Of a stretch of DNA of 64,000 nucleotides, positions 9,998 through 19,011 are shown piece by piece. The position numbers were made by a program, and so were the translations under genes. The DNA is from Thioalkalivibrio sp. ALJ3 (GTDB taxonomy: Bacteria > Pseudomonadota > Gammaproteobacteria > Ectothiorhodospirales > Ectothiorhodospiraceae), in NCBI RefSeq assembly GCF_000377205.1, contig NZ_KB897905.1:244586-308585 (forward strand). Reading direction: 5' to 3'. Every line of letters starts with the position of its first letter. The first letter of the stretch is position 1. Under the pieces are notes generated by a model, which saw nothing but the letters and a program-made list of their open reading frames with translations, had not been told where the DNA came from and ran no database searches.

Positions 9998-10786
9998 ATG
10001 AATCATCCCCCGATCGCGCTGACCATTGCCGGCTCCGACCCCGGCGGCGGTGCGGGTCTGCAGGCCGACCTGACCACCTTCACCCGCCTCGGCGTACACG
10101 GGGCCACGGCCGTGACCGCGATCACCGTCCAGGACACCCGCAATGTGGTGGACTTCACCGTGCTCCCGCCGGAGCAGCTGCGCGCCCAGATCGAGGTCAC
10201 CCTCGCGGATCTCGAGGTCGCAGCGATCAAGATCGGCATGCTCGGCTCCGTGGAGAATGTCACCGTCGTCTCCGCGCTGCTGAGCGCTCACCCGCACATC
10301 CCGGTGGTGCTAGACCCGGTAATGGTCGCCGGCGGCGGCGGGGCACTGGCTACCGAGGCGGTGGTCGACGCCACGCGCGAGGCCCTGCTGCCGCGAGCCA
10401 CGCTGATCACCCCGAACGGGCCCGAGGCCGCCCGTCTGGCCCGCAGCGAAGACCCCGCGCAGTGGGGCCACCAGCTTCGCCAGCTGGGCGCGCGCAACGT
10501 GCTGGTCACCGGCGGGCACGAGGGCACCGAGAAGGACCCGATCATCAATCGTCTCTACCGCGAGGACGACCACGTGCGCCCGTTCGAGCTGCCACGCCAT
10601 CCGGCCGGCTTCCACGGCTCCGGCTGCACCCTGGCCGCAGCGATCGCCGCCTTCCTCGCCCGTGGCCGCGACATCGAACCGGCCGTGATCGAGGCCCAGG
10701 CCTTCATGAACGATGCCATCGCCCGCGGCTATGCGCCCGGCCACGGCCAGCACATCCCCAACCGCCTGTGCCCGCATGACGACTGA
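9998..10786 (+). CDS. thiD: Hydroxymethylpyrimidine/phosphomethylpyrimidine kinase
   Basis: ThiD phosphorylates HMP to HMP-P and then HMP-PP for thiamine synthesis. Residues 1-25 read MNHPPIALTIAGSDPGGGAG, the ribokinase-fold substrate loop; ITPNGPEA and HGSGCTLAAAIAAFLARG near the C-terminus form the ATP/anion-hole region. At 262 residues it is the normal size. ATG 9998 follows GGGAG; longer upstream frames overlap the divergent hypothetical gene and are rejected. It overlaps thiE by 11 bp, so the two are one transcript. No TPP riboswitch was seen in the 83-bp leader. Confidence 0.94.
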   Translation: MNHPPIALTIAGSDPGGGAGLQADLTTFTRLGVHGATAVTAITVQDTRNVVDFTVLPPEQLRAQIEVTLADLEVAAIKIGMLGSVENVTVVSALLSAHPHIPVVLDPVMVAGGGGALATEAVVDATREALLPRATLITPNGPEAARLARSEDPAQWGHQLRQLGARNVLVTGGHEGTEKDPIINRLYREDDHVRPFELPRHPAGFHGSGCTLAAAIAAFLARGRDIEPAVIEAQAFMNDAIARGYAPGHGQHIPNRLCPHDD

Positions 10787-11420
10787 CAGCCGAGCGCCCC
10801 TGCGCGGGCTCTACTTCATCACCCCCGCGGTGCCGGAGGGCGCGGACCCGCGCGCCACCCACCTCGCCCATACCACCGCCGCACTGCGTGGCGGCGCCAG
10901 CCTGATCCAGTTCCGCGACAAGGAGCTTCAAGGAGACGCTCGCGAGGCGATCGCCCGCGAGCTGGTCACCCTCGCCCATACGCACGGTGCGCGCTGCATC
11001 ATCAACGACGACACCGAGCTGGCCGCACGCGTCCAGGCCGATGGCCTGCATCTGGGCCGCGACGACCCGGACCCGGCCGCGGCCCGTGCGCTCCTGGGGC
11101 CCGACGCGGTCATCGGGGTCTCCTGCTACAACGAGCTGGCGCGCGCCGAGGCCGCCGCCCGGGCCGGCGCCAGCTATGTCGCCTTCGGCACCATGTTCGC
11201 CTCACCGACCAAGCCGCAGGCCGCCTATGCCGGGCCGGAACTGATCCGCCAGGCGCGCGCGGCCCTGGACCTGCCGATCTGCGGCATCGGCGGCATCACC
11301 CCGGACAACGCGGCGGAGGTGGTCGCGGCTGGGGCGGATCTGGTCGCCGTGATCCAGGGCATCAGCTCCGCGCCCGCCCCGGAGGCCGCCGCCCGGCGCA
11401 TCAGCACACTGTTCGACTGA
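10776..11420 (+). CDS. thiE: Thiamine-phosphate synthase
   Basis: ThiE joins HMP-PP with the thiazole phosphate to make thiamine phosphate, directly after ThiD. The TIM-barrel protein of 214 residues shows LIQFRDKEL (pyrophosphate-contacting region), CIINDDTELAARVQADGLHLG, GTMFASPTKP and CGIGGITPDNA, all in family order. The ATG at 10776 lies inside the end of thiD, indicating translational coupling. hemL follows after a 75-bp gap. Confidence 0.94.
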   Translation: MTTDSRAPLRGLYFITPAVPEGADPRATHLAHTTAALRGGASLIQFRDKELQGDAREAIARELVTLAHTHGARCIINDDTELAARVQADGLHLGRDDPDPAAARALLGPDAVIGVSCYNELARAEAAARAGASYVAFGTMFASPTKPQAAYAGPELIRQARAALDLPICGIGGITPDNAAEVVAAGADLVAVIQGISSAPAPEAAARRISTLFD

Positions 11421-11495
11421 CCACTTTGCACCGCCCGGCGGCCGCCGCTATGGTTGCCGGGCCTACCGATTCCATTGAACTACAGGGACACCGTC

Positions 11496-12773
11496 ATGCA
11501 GGAAACCGAGCGTCTGTTCGAGGCCGCCAAGCAGCACATCCCCGGGGGCGTGAACTCCCCAGTCCGCGCGTTCAAGGGCGTGGGCGGCACCCCGATCTTC
11601 ATGGACCGCGCCAACGGCGCCTACATGTGGGACGCCGACGGCCAGCGCTACATCGACTACATCGGCTCCTGGGGCCCGATGGTCGCCGGCCACGCCCACC
11701 CCGAGGTGATCGAGGCGGTGCGCGAGGCCTGCAACAACGGCCTGTCCTTCGGCTGCCCGACCCGGCTGGAGAACGACATGGCCGCGAAGGTCTGCGAACT
11801 GGTGCCATCGATGGACCTGGTGCGCATGACCAACTCGGGCTCCGAGGCCACCATGAGCGCGATCCGGCTCGCGCGCGGCTACACCGGCCGCGACCGCATC
11901 GTGAAGTTCGAGGGCAACTACCACGGCCATGGCGACTCTCTGCTGGTGAAGGCCGGCTCCGGTGCCCTGACCCTCGGCCAGCCGAGCTCCCCCGGCGTGC
12001 CGAAGGAGCTGGCCGCCCTGACCAGCACCCTCACCTACAACGATCCGGACGGCGTGCGCGCCTTCTTCGCCGAAAAGGGCGACGAGGTCGCCTGCATCAT
12101 CGTCGAGCCGATCGCCGGCAACATGAACTGCATCCCGCCGGAACCGGGCTTCCTGGAGACCCTGCGCGAGGTCTGTGACCAGCACGGCGCGGTACTGATC
12201 TTCGACGAGGTGATGACCGGCTTCCGCGTCTCGAAAAACTGCGCCCAGGGCTATCTCGGCGTCACCCCGGACCTGACCACGCTGGGCAAGATCATCGGCG
12301 GCGGCATGCCGGTGGGGGCCTTCGGCGGCAAGCGCGCGATCATGGAACACCTCTCGCCGCTGGGCCCGGTCTACCAGGCCGGCACCCTGTCCGGAAACCC
12401 GATCGCGATGACCGCCGGGCTCAAGACCCTGGAGATCCTGTCCCGCCCGGGCTTCCACGACGAACTGGAGCAGCGCACGCAGAAAGTCGTCGCGGGCTTC
12501 GAGGACGCCGCGCGCGAGGCCGGGGTCGCCCTGACCACCAACCAGGTGCCGGGCATGTTCGGCCTGTTCTTCTCGGACCAGAAGGTCACCGACTTCGCCG
12601 GCGCCACCGCCTGCGACACCGCCGCTTTCGGCCGCTTCTTCCACGCGATGCTGGGCGAGGGCATCTACCTGGCCCCCAGCGCCTTCGAGGCCGGCTTCAT
12701 GTCCAACGCCCACTCGGAGGCGGACCTCGACGCCACCATCGAGGCCGCCCGCAAGTGCTTCAAGGCGCTCTGA
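11496..12773 (+). CDS. hemL: Glutamate-1-semialdehyde 2,1-aminomutase
   Basis: HemL converts glutamate-1-semialdehyde to 5-aminolevulinate, the step after HemA (60.2 kb). The 425-residue class III aminotransferase shows [46 protein letters not shown], the cofactor aspartate in [10 protein letters not shown] and the PLP lysine in [21 protein letters not shown] 11496 ([13 protein letters not shown]) fits the family start; the open frame begins at 11454. The gene follows thiE at 75 bp, as in several gammaproteobacteria. Confidence 0.96.
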   Translation: MQETERLFEAAKQHIPGGVNSPVRAFKGVGGTPIFMDRANGAYMWDADGQRYIDYIGSWGPMVAGHAHPEVIEAVREACNNGLSFGCPTRLENDMAAKVCELVPSMDLVRMTNSGSEATMSAIRLARGYTGRDRIVKFEGNYHGHGDSLLVKAGSGALTLGQPSSPGVPKELAALTSTLTYNDPDGVRAFFAEKGDEVACIIVEPIAGNMNCIPPEPGFLETLREVCDQHGAVLIFDEVMTGFRVSKNCAQGYLGVTPDLTTLGKIIGGGMPVGAFGGKRAIMEHLSPLGPVYQAGTLSGNPIAMTAGLKTLEILSRPGFHDELEQRTQKVVAGFEDAAREAGVALTTNQVPGMFGLFFSDQKVTDFAGATACDTAAFGRFFHAMLGEGIYLAPSAFEAGFMSNAHSEADLDATIEAARKCFKAL

Positions 12774-12795
12774 GCGCCTGCCCCGTCTCTCCGGA

Positions 12796-12824
12796 CCCGG
12801 CCGGCTCCATGCTTGCTGGCCGGG
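12796..12824 (+). terminator. Possible hairpin after hemL
   Basis: CCCGGCC (12796-12802) and GGCCGGG (12818-12824) form a seven-base-pair stem 23 bp after the hemL stop. There is no T tract, so it is at best a weak or Rho-assisted terminator. Confidence 0.3.
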
Positions 12825-12858
12825 CCCTACCTGACGACCTCACCCTTACGCCCCGAAC

Positions 12859-13677
12859 ATGCTTGAGGCCCTGACCCAGTCACCGCTGGCGCTGGGGCTG
12901 CTATTTGTGCTTCTGGGCCTGGTCGCCGGCATCCCGGCCGGGATGTTCGGCATCGGCGGCGGGCTGATCCTGGTGCCGGTGTTCGTCGCGATCTTCGGCC
13001 TGCTGGCCTTCGACTCGGCCAGCCTGGTGCAGCTCGCGGTCGGCTCCTCGCTGGGCGCGATCATCCCCACCGCGATCCTGTCCGCCCGCGCCCATCATCG
13101 CCGCGGCGGGGTGAACGGCACGGCCGTGCGCCGCCTGCTGCCGGGGATCATCGTCGGGGCCCTGCTCGGGGCCTGGCTGGCCACGCGCATCGACTCCGAC
13201 CACCTGGGGCGCATCTTCGGCGCCTTCGAGGTCGCAATCGGAATCTGGATGCTGTTGAACGTTCAGCCCCCAAAGGCGCCCGTACCCCGACGCAGCGTAT
13301 GGCTGGGCGGCGGCACCGTGATCGGGGCCGTCTCCTCGCTGATCGGCATCGGCGGCGGCACGCTGACCACCCCGTTCCTGGTCAGCCAGGGGCTGGAACT
13401 ACGCCGGGCGATCGGCTCGGGCGCGGCCCTCGGCGTGCCGATCTCCATCGGCGCGAGCCTGGTGTTCGCCCTGCCGCAGTGGACCGATCCGACCTATCAG
13501 GCGCCCGAGTGGGCACTGGGGTATCTCTACCTGCCCGCCATCCTCGGCGTGGTCATCGGCACGGCCATCAGCGTACGTGCGGGTGTCTGGCTGGCGCACT
13601 ATCTGCCCGTGGGCGTCCTCCGACGCGGCTTCGCCGGCGTGCTAATCCTCGCCGGCATCCTGATGCTCCTGCGCTAG
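12859..13677 (+). CDS. TSUP-family sulfite exporter/anion permease (TauE/SafE)
   Basis: 272 residues with eight predicted membrane helices arranged as two repeats. Each half begins with the family's glycine-rich signature: GIPAGMFGIGGGLILVPVF (~24-42) and SSLIGIGGGTLTTPFLV (~160-176). TSUP proteins move sulfite, sulfoacetate or other sulfur anions, among other substrates, through the inner membrane; which one cannot be told here. It stands alone in orientation after hemL, and a repeat-rich region follows it. Confidence 0.85.
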   Translation: MLEALTQSPLALGLLFVLLGLVAGIPAGMFGIGGGLILVPVFVAIFGLLAFDSASLVQLAVGSSLGAIIPTAILSARAHHRRGGVNGTAVRRLLPGIIVGALLGAWLATRIDSDHLGRIFGAFEVAIGIWMLLNVQPPKAPVPRRSVWLGGGTVIGAVSSLIGIGGGTLTTPFLVSQGLELRRAIGSGAALGVPISIGASLVFALPQWTDPTYQAPEWALGYLYLPAILGVVIGTAISVRAGVWLAHYLPVGVLRRGFAGVLILAGILMLLR

Positions 13678-13743
13678 TCCAGCGCATCGCAGCGCCCCCA
13701 TGCGCGACCACGCGGCCCTGTGCCTCCGCCTTGCCGGTTGGTG

Positions 13744-14534
13744 GCTAGGCCTGGTTCGTCATCCGGTGTTTACGGTGCCTTCGTCCGGCCGCCTGCCTGC
13801 GCTGTCTCGGCAGCGCGCCCCGAGGTACTTTCTTGCTTGCCCAAGAAAGTACCCAAAGAAGGGCACCCGGATTCCGCCCGAGGACCTTGCTCCAGGGCCC
13901 TCGGGCCGGCGGCGCTGAAACTCGCTGCGCCTTTGGCTTCGCTCAGACAGTCAGCGCCTCTTTTCCGTCCCGAGGCCCCTTCCGCAAGGGGCTTCATACG
14001 GGGGGATAAGGTCAAGACAACGGCCGCTCTGACGTTTGTGCCAATGGTTGGAGGCAAGGTATTCGGACATCTTGGCACGCGCGGCCTTCGGCCATGGCGT
14101 GCCGCGCCCGCCAGCGGGCGCCAGACCCCATGTAGGATGCGGATGAGCGCAGCGAATCGCATCAGCGATTAGCCCCGGCACCGGGATGGTGCGTTTCGCT
14201 GCGCTCAACGCACCCTACAGCTCAGGGCTTACCTCTGATGCTGGAATGCCGCCTGTCTTGACCTACCCTCCCGATATGAGCCCCTTGTGGAGGGCGTGAC
14301 AGGCCGGGAGAAGGCGCTGACTGTCTGAGCGAAGCGAGTTTCAGCGCCGCCGGCCTGGCGCGTCCGGAGCAAGGTTCCCGGGCGAATCCCGGGCGTGTTT
14401 CTTGGTTCCTTCTTTGCACGAGCAAAGAAGCCCGTTTTTGATTAACAACTGGCGGGGCGCGCTGCCGAAACAGCGCTTGGCAGGCGGCGGACCAAAGCCA
14501 CCGTAAACACCGGATGACGAACCAGGCCCAGCCT
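13744..14534. repeat. Long fold-back repeat element (~790 bp, two inverted ~280-bp arms)
   Basis: The left arm (13744-14020) and right arm (14253-14534) are diverged inverted copies of one non-coding sequence. Matching blocks in order from each outer end are GGCCTGGTTCGTCATCCGG, a perfect hairpin, CCTTGCTCC, GCCGGCGGCGCTGAAACTCG, TCGCTCAGACAGTCAGCGCC and GGTCAAGACA. The hairpins are TACTTTCTTG/CAAGAAAGTA at 13826-13851 and CTTCTTTGC/GCAAAGAAG at 14409-14430: different bases, same structure. The central 230 bp holds another small palindrome. No credible open frame exists. The element sits between the convergent TSUP and SDR genes; this and its centre account for the whole 870-bp gap. Confidence 0.75.
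14131..14219. repeat. TGTAGG-type palindromic repeat
   Basis: Left arm 14131-14161 (TGTAGGATGCGGATGAGCGC onwards) and right arm 14187-14219, whose complement begins TGTAGGGTGCGTTGAGCGC, form an imperfect hairpin. Sequences of this form are, from general experience, scattered between genes of many proteobacteria. It occupies the centre of the larger fold-back element, suggesting nested insertion. Confidence 0.6.
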
Positions 14535-14547
14535 GAAAACGACGGAG

Positions 14548-15468
14548 CTAGCGGCGCAGGCGCTCCAGGCACTCGGGGGTGGAGACCCGGGGTGTCCAGC
14601 CGAGCTGCTCGCGGGCGCTCGAGCAGTCCATGTGAAGGGCGCCGTCGAGGCCCTGGACCCAGCCGGGATCGCCGGCATGGCGGGTGAGTCGCCAGGCCAG
14701 CGGGTGCAGCGCACGGATCAGGCCCGGGGGCACCGGGATGCCCCAGCGGCGCCGGTGGAGCGCCATCCGGCGCATGGACCAGACAGGCTCGGCCCCGAGG
14801 TTGAAGATGCCCTCCGCCTGGCGCGTGACCGCTCGCACCACGGCGTCCGCGGCGTCGTCCTCCCACAGGATCTGCACCGGCACCTCGACGCCACCTGGAT
14901 ACACGCGACTGCGCGCGACCCGGCGCAGCAGCGGGTGGGCATGCGGCCCGACGATTGCCGGGGGGCGGAAGATGCAGGTGGTCAAATCGGGATACTGCTC
15001 GGCGACCGCCAGCAGGGCCTGCTCGGTGGCGACCTTGTCCTCGGCGTATGGAAAGCGCGGCCGCGCCGGGCTGCGCTCGGTCAGTGGGCGCGGCGAATCC
15101 GGCCATGGACCGTAGACCGCGGCGCTGGAGAGGAAGACGATCTGGCTCACACCGGCCGCGGCGGCTGCCTGAAAGACGTGGCGGCTCAGCTCGACATTCT
15201 GCGCACGCACCCAGTCGCGGTCGCGGCGCCGGCTCCCGCCCTGCCCGCCCATCAGCTGGAAGGCGAGGTGGATCAGGCTGTCATGCCCGGCCAGGTGTTC
15301 CGCACCGAGATCCGCGAGGTCGGATTGCAACGGGATTGTGCGCGCGGCGGCGGCAGCAACCGGGCGGCGGTCGATCGCGGTGACAGACTGGATATCCTCG
15401 GCGGCGGCCAGGGCCGGAACAAGCACCTGGCCCAGACGCCCGGCAGCGCCGGTCACGGCGACCCGCAT
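14548..15468 (-). CDS. NAD-dependent epimerase/dehydratase (extended SDR)
   Basis: 306 residues beginning MRVAVTGAAGRLGQVLVPAL, the GxxGxxG dinucleotide-binding motif; Ser/Tyr/Lys of the active site appear as FLSSAAVYG and YAEDK, and FRPPAIVGP follows. This is the nucleotide-sugar epimerase-like group of short-chain dehydrogenases; the substrate is unknown. It starts six bases after the stop of the LLM-type oxidoreductase and is probably cotranscribed with it. Downstream lies the fold-back element. The sugar or quinone substrate cannot be read from sequence. Confidence 0.82.
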   Translation of the reverse strand: MRVAVTGAAGRLGQVLVPALAAAEDIQSVTAIDRRPVAAAAARTIPLQSDLADLGAEHLAGHDSLIHLAFQLMGGQGGSRRRDRDWVRAQNVELSRHVFQAAAAAGVSQIVFLSSAAVYGPWPDSPRPLTERSPARPRFPYAEDKVATEQALLAVAEQYPDLTTCIFRPPAIVGPHAHPLLRRVARSRVYPGGVEVPVQILWEDDAADAVVRAVTRQAEGIFNLGAEPVWSMRRMALHRRRWGIPVPPGLIRALHPLAWRLTRHAGDPGWVQGLDGALHMDCSSAREQLGWTPRVSTPECLERLRR

Positions 15469-15474
15469 GGACAG

Positions 15475-16572
15475 CTATCCAGCCGTGCCGGTGGCGCCCG
15501 GGGCGCGTTCGGCAAAGGCCGGCATGACCTCCTCTGCAAAGCAGTCCATGGACTCCAGCGCGAGTTCGTGGGGTACGGCCCCGGCCCCGAAGGCCAGCAG
15601 GACCTGGTCGACCCCGGCCGCGCGCAGCCCCTCGATGCGCTCGCGACACTCGGCGGGCGTGCCAACCAGCGTCATGCCCAGCATGTCGAGGATCTTCAGA
15701 TTGATCCCGGCCTTGACCAGGTGGCGGAAGCGGCCGAGCGAACGATAGTAGTCGTAGCCCTCGATCAGCCGCTCCAGCACCGGCAGGGTCTGCTGGAACA
15801 TGTGGCGATAGAACCACTCGAACGCGGGCTTGGCCTCGCGCCGGGCGCGCTTGCCATCCGGCAGGCACAGCACCCCGAGGGTCATCCCGACGCGCGGCGG
15901 ATGGGCGATATCGGTGCGCGATGCGTCCCAGGCCTCGCGGTACAGGCGGATGTCTTCGCGGATCATCTGCCACGGCTTGAACGGACCTGCCAGCGCCCCG
16001 ATGCCCTGCTCGGCGGCCCAGGTGAACGATTCCGGGCTGACCGCAGCGGTCCAGATCGGCGGGTGCGGGTCCTGCACCGGGCGCGGCATCACGGGCACGT
16101 CGTCCAGATGATGGAACGGGCCGTGCTGGGTGATCCGGCCGGTGGCGAAGGCCTGGCGCAGCGCATCCAGTCCGGCATCGACCCGCGCGCGGGACTCGCT
16201 CATCTCGGCGCCGAATGTGGCATATTCGCGCGGCGAAAAGCCGCGCCCGATGCCCAGATCCAGGCGCCCGCCGGAGAGCTGGTCGAGCATGCCGACCCGC
16301 TGCGCGACCCGCAGGGGGTGGTGGTAGGGCAGCGGGACCACGCCGAGGCCCAGACGCAGGCGTTCGGTGCGCTGGCTGGCCGCGGCCAGTACCAGGTCCG
16401 GCGCGGTGCTGTGGGAGAATTCCGGCATCAGGTGGTGCTCCACCAGCCAGGCGGTGCCGTAGCCAAGACGATCGGCCTGCTCCCACAGGGCCAGGGTCCG
16501 GTCGATCACCTCGGTCTCGGAGGTCTGCAGAAACTCCGGCACCGAGAGTTCATGAAAGAGGTCGAAGCGCAT
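15475..16572 (-). CDS. LLM-class flavin-dependent oxidoreductase (luciferase-like)
   Basis: 365 residues starting MRFDLFHELSVPEFLQTSE. The TIM-barrel luciferase-like fold is indicated by GYGTAWLVEHHL, RLRLGLGVVPLPYHHPLRVAQ and LDLGIGRGFSPREYATFG, signatures of bacterial F420/FMN monooxygenases. Substrate unknown. The ATG at 16572 was taken because the upstream extension to 16779 would overlap the divergent gene and lacks homologous features. It forms a two-gene unit with the SDR epimerase. Confidence 0.85.
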   Translation of the reverse strand: MRFDLFHELSVPEFLQTSETEVIDRTLALWEQADRLGYGTAWLVEHHLMPEFSHSTAPDLVLAAASQRTERLRLGLGVVPLPYHHPLRVAQRVGMLDQLSGGRLDLGIGRGFSPREYATFGAEMSESRARVDAGLDALRQAFATGRITQHGPFHHLDDVPVMPRPVQDPHPPIWTAAVSPESFTWAAEQGIGALAGPFKPWQMIREDIRLYREAWDASRTDIAHPPRVGMTLGVLCLPDGKRARREAKPAFEWFYRHMFQQTLPVLERLIEGYDYYRSLGRFRHLVKAGINLKILDMLGMTLVGTPAECRERIEGLRAAGVDQVLLAFGAGAVPHELALESMDCFAEEVMPAFAERAPGATGTAG

Positions 16573-16647
16573 GGCGCCAACTGTGCCGCGCGCGCGGTGG
16601 CGATACAAGCAAGCCCGCCAGGCTGCGGTTGAACGAGGGAGACGCGG

Positions 16648-17289
16648 ATGTCGAAGGATCAACAAGCGCTGGAACTGCAGGCTGCCGGGGTCACGGGCCC
16701 CGGTGAGCCCTGGTGGGAGAGCTTTTTCCCGGATGACCTCCCGACCGACTGGCAGCTGGAGTACTACACCCACTATCACAGCCGTCTACTGCTGCCGGCC
16801 TCTGTCTGGTCGGCACAGGATGAAGGCCCGTTCGGGCCATGGGCCGAGGCGGTCCCCGCCAAGCTGCAGCTGACACTGGAGTGGCCACGGGATCTTCCGC
16901 CGGAGGCGGGTGCGGCCGCTCTGGCCCGAATCGAGAACGAACTGGGCGACACGCTGCACGGTGTGGCCCTCGGCGTCATGGGTGCCGAGGATGCCGCCGC
17001 CGTGGAGGCGGCACTCAAGGGCGGCAACGTGAAAACCGCCTTGCTGGCCGGACCCGCCGAGGCTCACAAACTGCCGGGCACCCGCGAGGCCCTGTGGTAT
17101 CCGGGCCAAGACGGCGCCGGCCTGTGGCAGATCGAACCGGAGACGGGTCTGGACCCGATGGGGTGGCGGGCCCTGGTGGAGGCCCTGATCGCGGCCGGCG
17201 GCCAGGGCCCGACGCCCGTGTTCCTGAGAGCGCGACCGGATCGACTTTCCGAGTTTCGCACCATCGCCCAGTTGCTGGGGGTGGGATGA
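16648..17289 (+). CDS. DUF72-like protein, shortened
   Basis: 213 residues. The N-terminal segment WWESFFPDDLPTDWQLEYYT followed by HSRLLLPASVW and WAEAVPAKLQLTLEW resembles the beginning of DUF72 barrel proteins (pattern FYP..LP...WL.YYA, then a W..AVP..F motif), but the characteristic glutamate-asparagine motif of that family is not present and the protein is about 40 residues shorter. Function unknown. It precedes mlaF by 81 bp on the same strand and could be in the same transcript. The start ATG 16648 follows GGGAGACG. Confidence 0.65.
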   Translation: MSKDQQALELQAAGVTGPGEPWWESFFPDDLPTDWQLEYYTHYHSRLLLPASVWSAQDEGPFGPWAEAVPAKLQLTLEWPRDLPPEAGAAALARIENELGDTLHGVALGVMGAEDAAAVEAALKGGNVKTALLAGPAEAHKLPGTREALWYPGQDGAGLWQIEPETGLDPMGWRALVEALIAAGGQGPTPVFLRARPDRLSEFRTIAQLLGVG

Positions 17290-17370
17290 ACTCCACCCAA
17301 ACCGGTTTGACCAGGCACCCGTCCCGCGCCAGACTCCCGAATCCCATTGGCCGTACGGCAAGAGGTGCCT

Positions 17371-18204
17371 GTGGCTGAGCCGGTCGCCGAAGACAGCCCA
17401 CATATCGTTATCGAGAACCTGCGCTTCCGGCGCGGGCGCAAGGTGGTCTTCGAGGACCTGTCCATGCGCATCCCGCGCGGTCAGGTAACCACGGTCATGG
17501 GCCCCAGTGGCAGCGGCAAGACGACCCTGCTGCGCCTGATCGGCGGCCAGCTGCGCCCGGACGGAGGCCGCATCTGGGTCGACGGCCAGGAGGTCGCACG
17601 ACTCTCGACCCGGCGCCTGTACGCCCTGCGCAAACGCATGGGCATGCTGTTCCAGAGCGGGGCCCTGCTGACCGATCTCTCGGTGTTCGAGAATGTCGCC
17701 TTTCCGCTGCGAGAGCACACGGACCTGCCCGAGGACGTGCTGCGCACCCTGGTCCTGCTGAAGCTCGAGGCGGTGGGCCTGCGTTCCGCGCGGGACCTTG
17801 ACCCGGCCTCGCTGTCCGGCGGCATGGCACGGCGCGTGGCGCTGGCGCGGGCGATCGCACTGGACCCGGACCTGATCATGTACGACGAACCCTTTACCGG
17901 GCTGGACCCGATCACCATGGGTCAGATCGTGACCCTGATCCGGCGCACCAACCAGAGCCTGGGCCTGACCAGCGTACTGGTGTCGCACGACGTAACCGAG
18001 GCCATGGCCATCTCCGATCACGTGGTGCTGATCGCCGATGGCCGGGCGGTGGATGCCGGGGCGCCGGACGACCTGCGTGCCCGCGCCTCGGACTGGAGTG
18101 CGCAGTTCCTCGAGGGCCGCCCCGATGGCCCGGTGCCGTTTCATTACCCCGGCGACGGCTACCGCGAGGACCTGCTCGGGGTGCGGGAACGACGCGATGA
18201 TTGA
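17371..18204 (+). CDS. mlaF: Phospholipid-trafficking ABC transporter ATPase MlaF
   Basis: ATP-binding subunit of the Mla complex that keeps outer-membrane lipid asymmetry. The 277-residue protein has Walker A GPSGSGKTT, the ABC signature LSGGMARRVALARA and Walker B LIMYDEPFTGLDP, in the MlaF style where the signature is LSGGM. GTG 17371 is preferred because AGAGG lies five bases before it; a TTG at 17347 would add eight residues. Its stop overlaps the mlaE start by 8 bp. Together mlaFEDCB form one operon. Confidence 0.94.
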   Translation: MAEPVAEDSPHIVIENLRFRRGRKVVFEDLSMRIPRGQVTTVMGPSGSGKTTLLRLIGGQLRPDGGRIWVDGQEVARLSTRRLYALRKRMGMLFQSGALLTDLSVFENVAFPLREHTDLPEDVLRTLVLLKLEAVGLRSARDLDPASLSGGMARRVALARAIALDPDLIMYDEPFTGLDPITMGQIVTLIRRTNQSLGLTSVLVSHDVTEAMAISDHVVLIADGRAVDAGAPDDLRARASDWSAQFLEGRPDGPVPFHYPGDGYREDLLGVRERRDD

Positions 18205-18979
18205 CGCGATTGCCTCGCTGGGCCGCAGCTCGCTGAATGCACTGGTGGTATTTGGCCGCGCATTCCTGTTTCTGCTCCAGGTGCTGGCCAGCCTCGATAT
18301 CGTGATCCGGCGGTTCGGGCTGACGGTGGTGCAGATCTACTCAGTGGGCGTGCGCTCGCTGCTGATCATCATCGTCTCCGGGCTGTTCGTCGGCATGGTG
18401 CTGGGCTACCAGGGGTATATCACCCTGGTGAACTTCGGTGCCGCAGAGGCCCTGGGCGGCGTGGTTGCCCTGTCGCTGGTGCGCGAACTGGGCCCGGTGG
18501 TGACCGCACTGTTGTTCGCCGGTCGCGCGGGCTCCGCTCTAACGGCCGAGCTGGGCCTGATGAAGACCACCGAGCAGCTCTCGGCGATGGAGATGATGGC
18601 GGTAAACCCCTATCGCCGTATCTTCGCCCCGCGCTTCGTCGCCGGGTTCCTCTCCATGCCGCTGCTGGCCGCGATCTTCAGCGCAGTGGGCGTAATGGGC
18701 GGTTATATCGTCGGTGTGGGCATGCTGGGCGTGGACAGCGGCGCGTACTTCTCGCAGATGCAGTCGGTGACCGACTGGAACGAGGATGTGCTCTCCGGGG
18801 TCATCAAGAGCATTGTGTTCGGGTTCGTGGTGACCTGGATCGCGGTATTCCAGGGCTTCAACGCGATGCCGACTTCCGAGGGCATCTCGCGCGCGACGAC
18901 CCAGACGGTGGTGGTCTCCTCGCTGGCGATACTGGGCCTCGATTTCATCCTGACCGGGCTGATGTTCGGCGCGGGCTGA
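18197..18979 (+). CDS. mlaE: Mla ABC transporter permease MlaE
   Basis: 260 residues, with five or six hydrophobic segments and the MlaE signatures YSVGVRSLLIIIVSGLFVGM, ALSLVRELGPVVTALLFAGR and SALTAELGLMKTTEQLSAME. It forms the membrane channel part of the inner-membrane MlaFEDB complex. ATG 18197 lies inside the end of mlaF. mlaD follows at 32 bp. Confidence 0.94.
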   Translation: MIDAIASLGRSSLNALVVFGRAFLFLLQVLASLDIVIRRFGLTVVQIYSVGVRSLLIIIVSGLFVGMVLGYQGYITLVNFGAAEALGGVVALSLVRELGPVVTALLFAGRAGSALTAELGLMKTTEQLSAMEMMAVNPYRRIFAPRFVAGFLSMPLLAAIFSAVGVMGGYIVGVGMLGVDSGAYFSQMQSVTDWNEDVLSGVIKSIVFGFVVTWIAVFQGFNAMPTSEGISRATTQTVVVSSLAILGLDFILTGLMFGAG

Positions 18980-19011
18980 CCAACCAGTGATTTCCTAGGC
19001 AGGTGGTTACA

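Noticed and set aside
13770-14208. Open frames of 85-150 codons in the 13.7–14.5 kb gap
   Set aside because: They follow the inverted repeat, occur on both strands, have no ribosome-binding site and show arginine/alanine-rich composition typical of GC-rich non-coding DNA.
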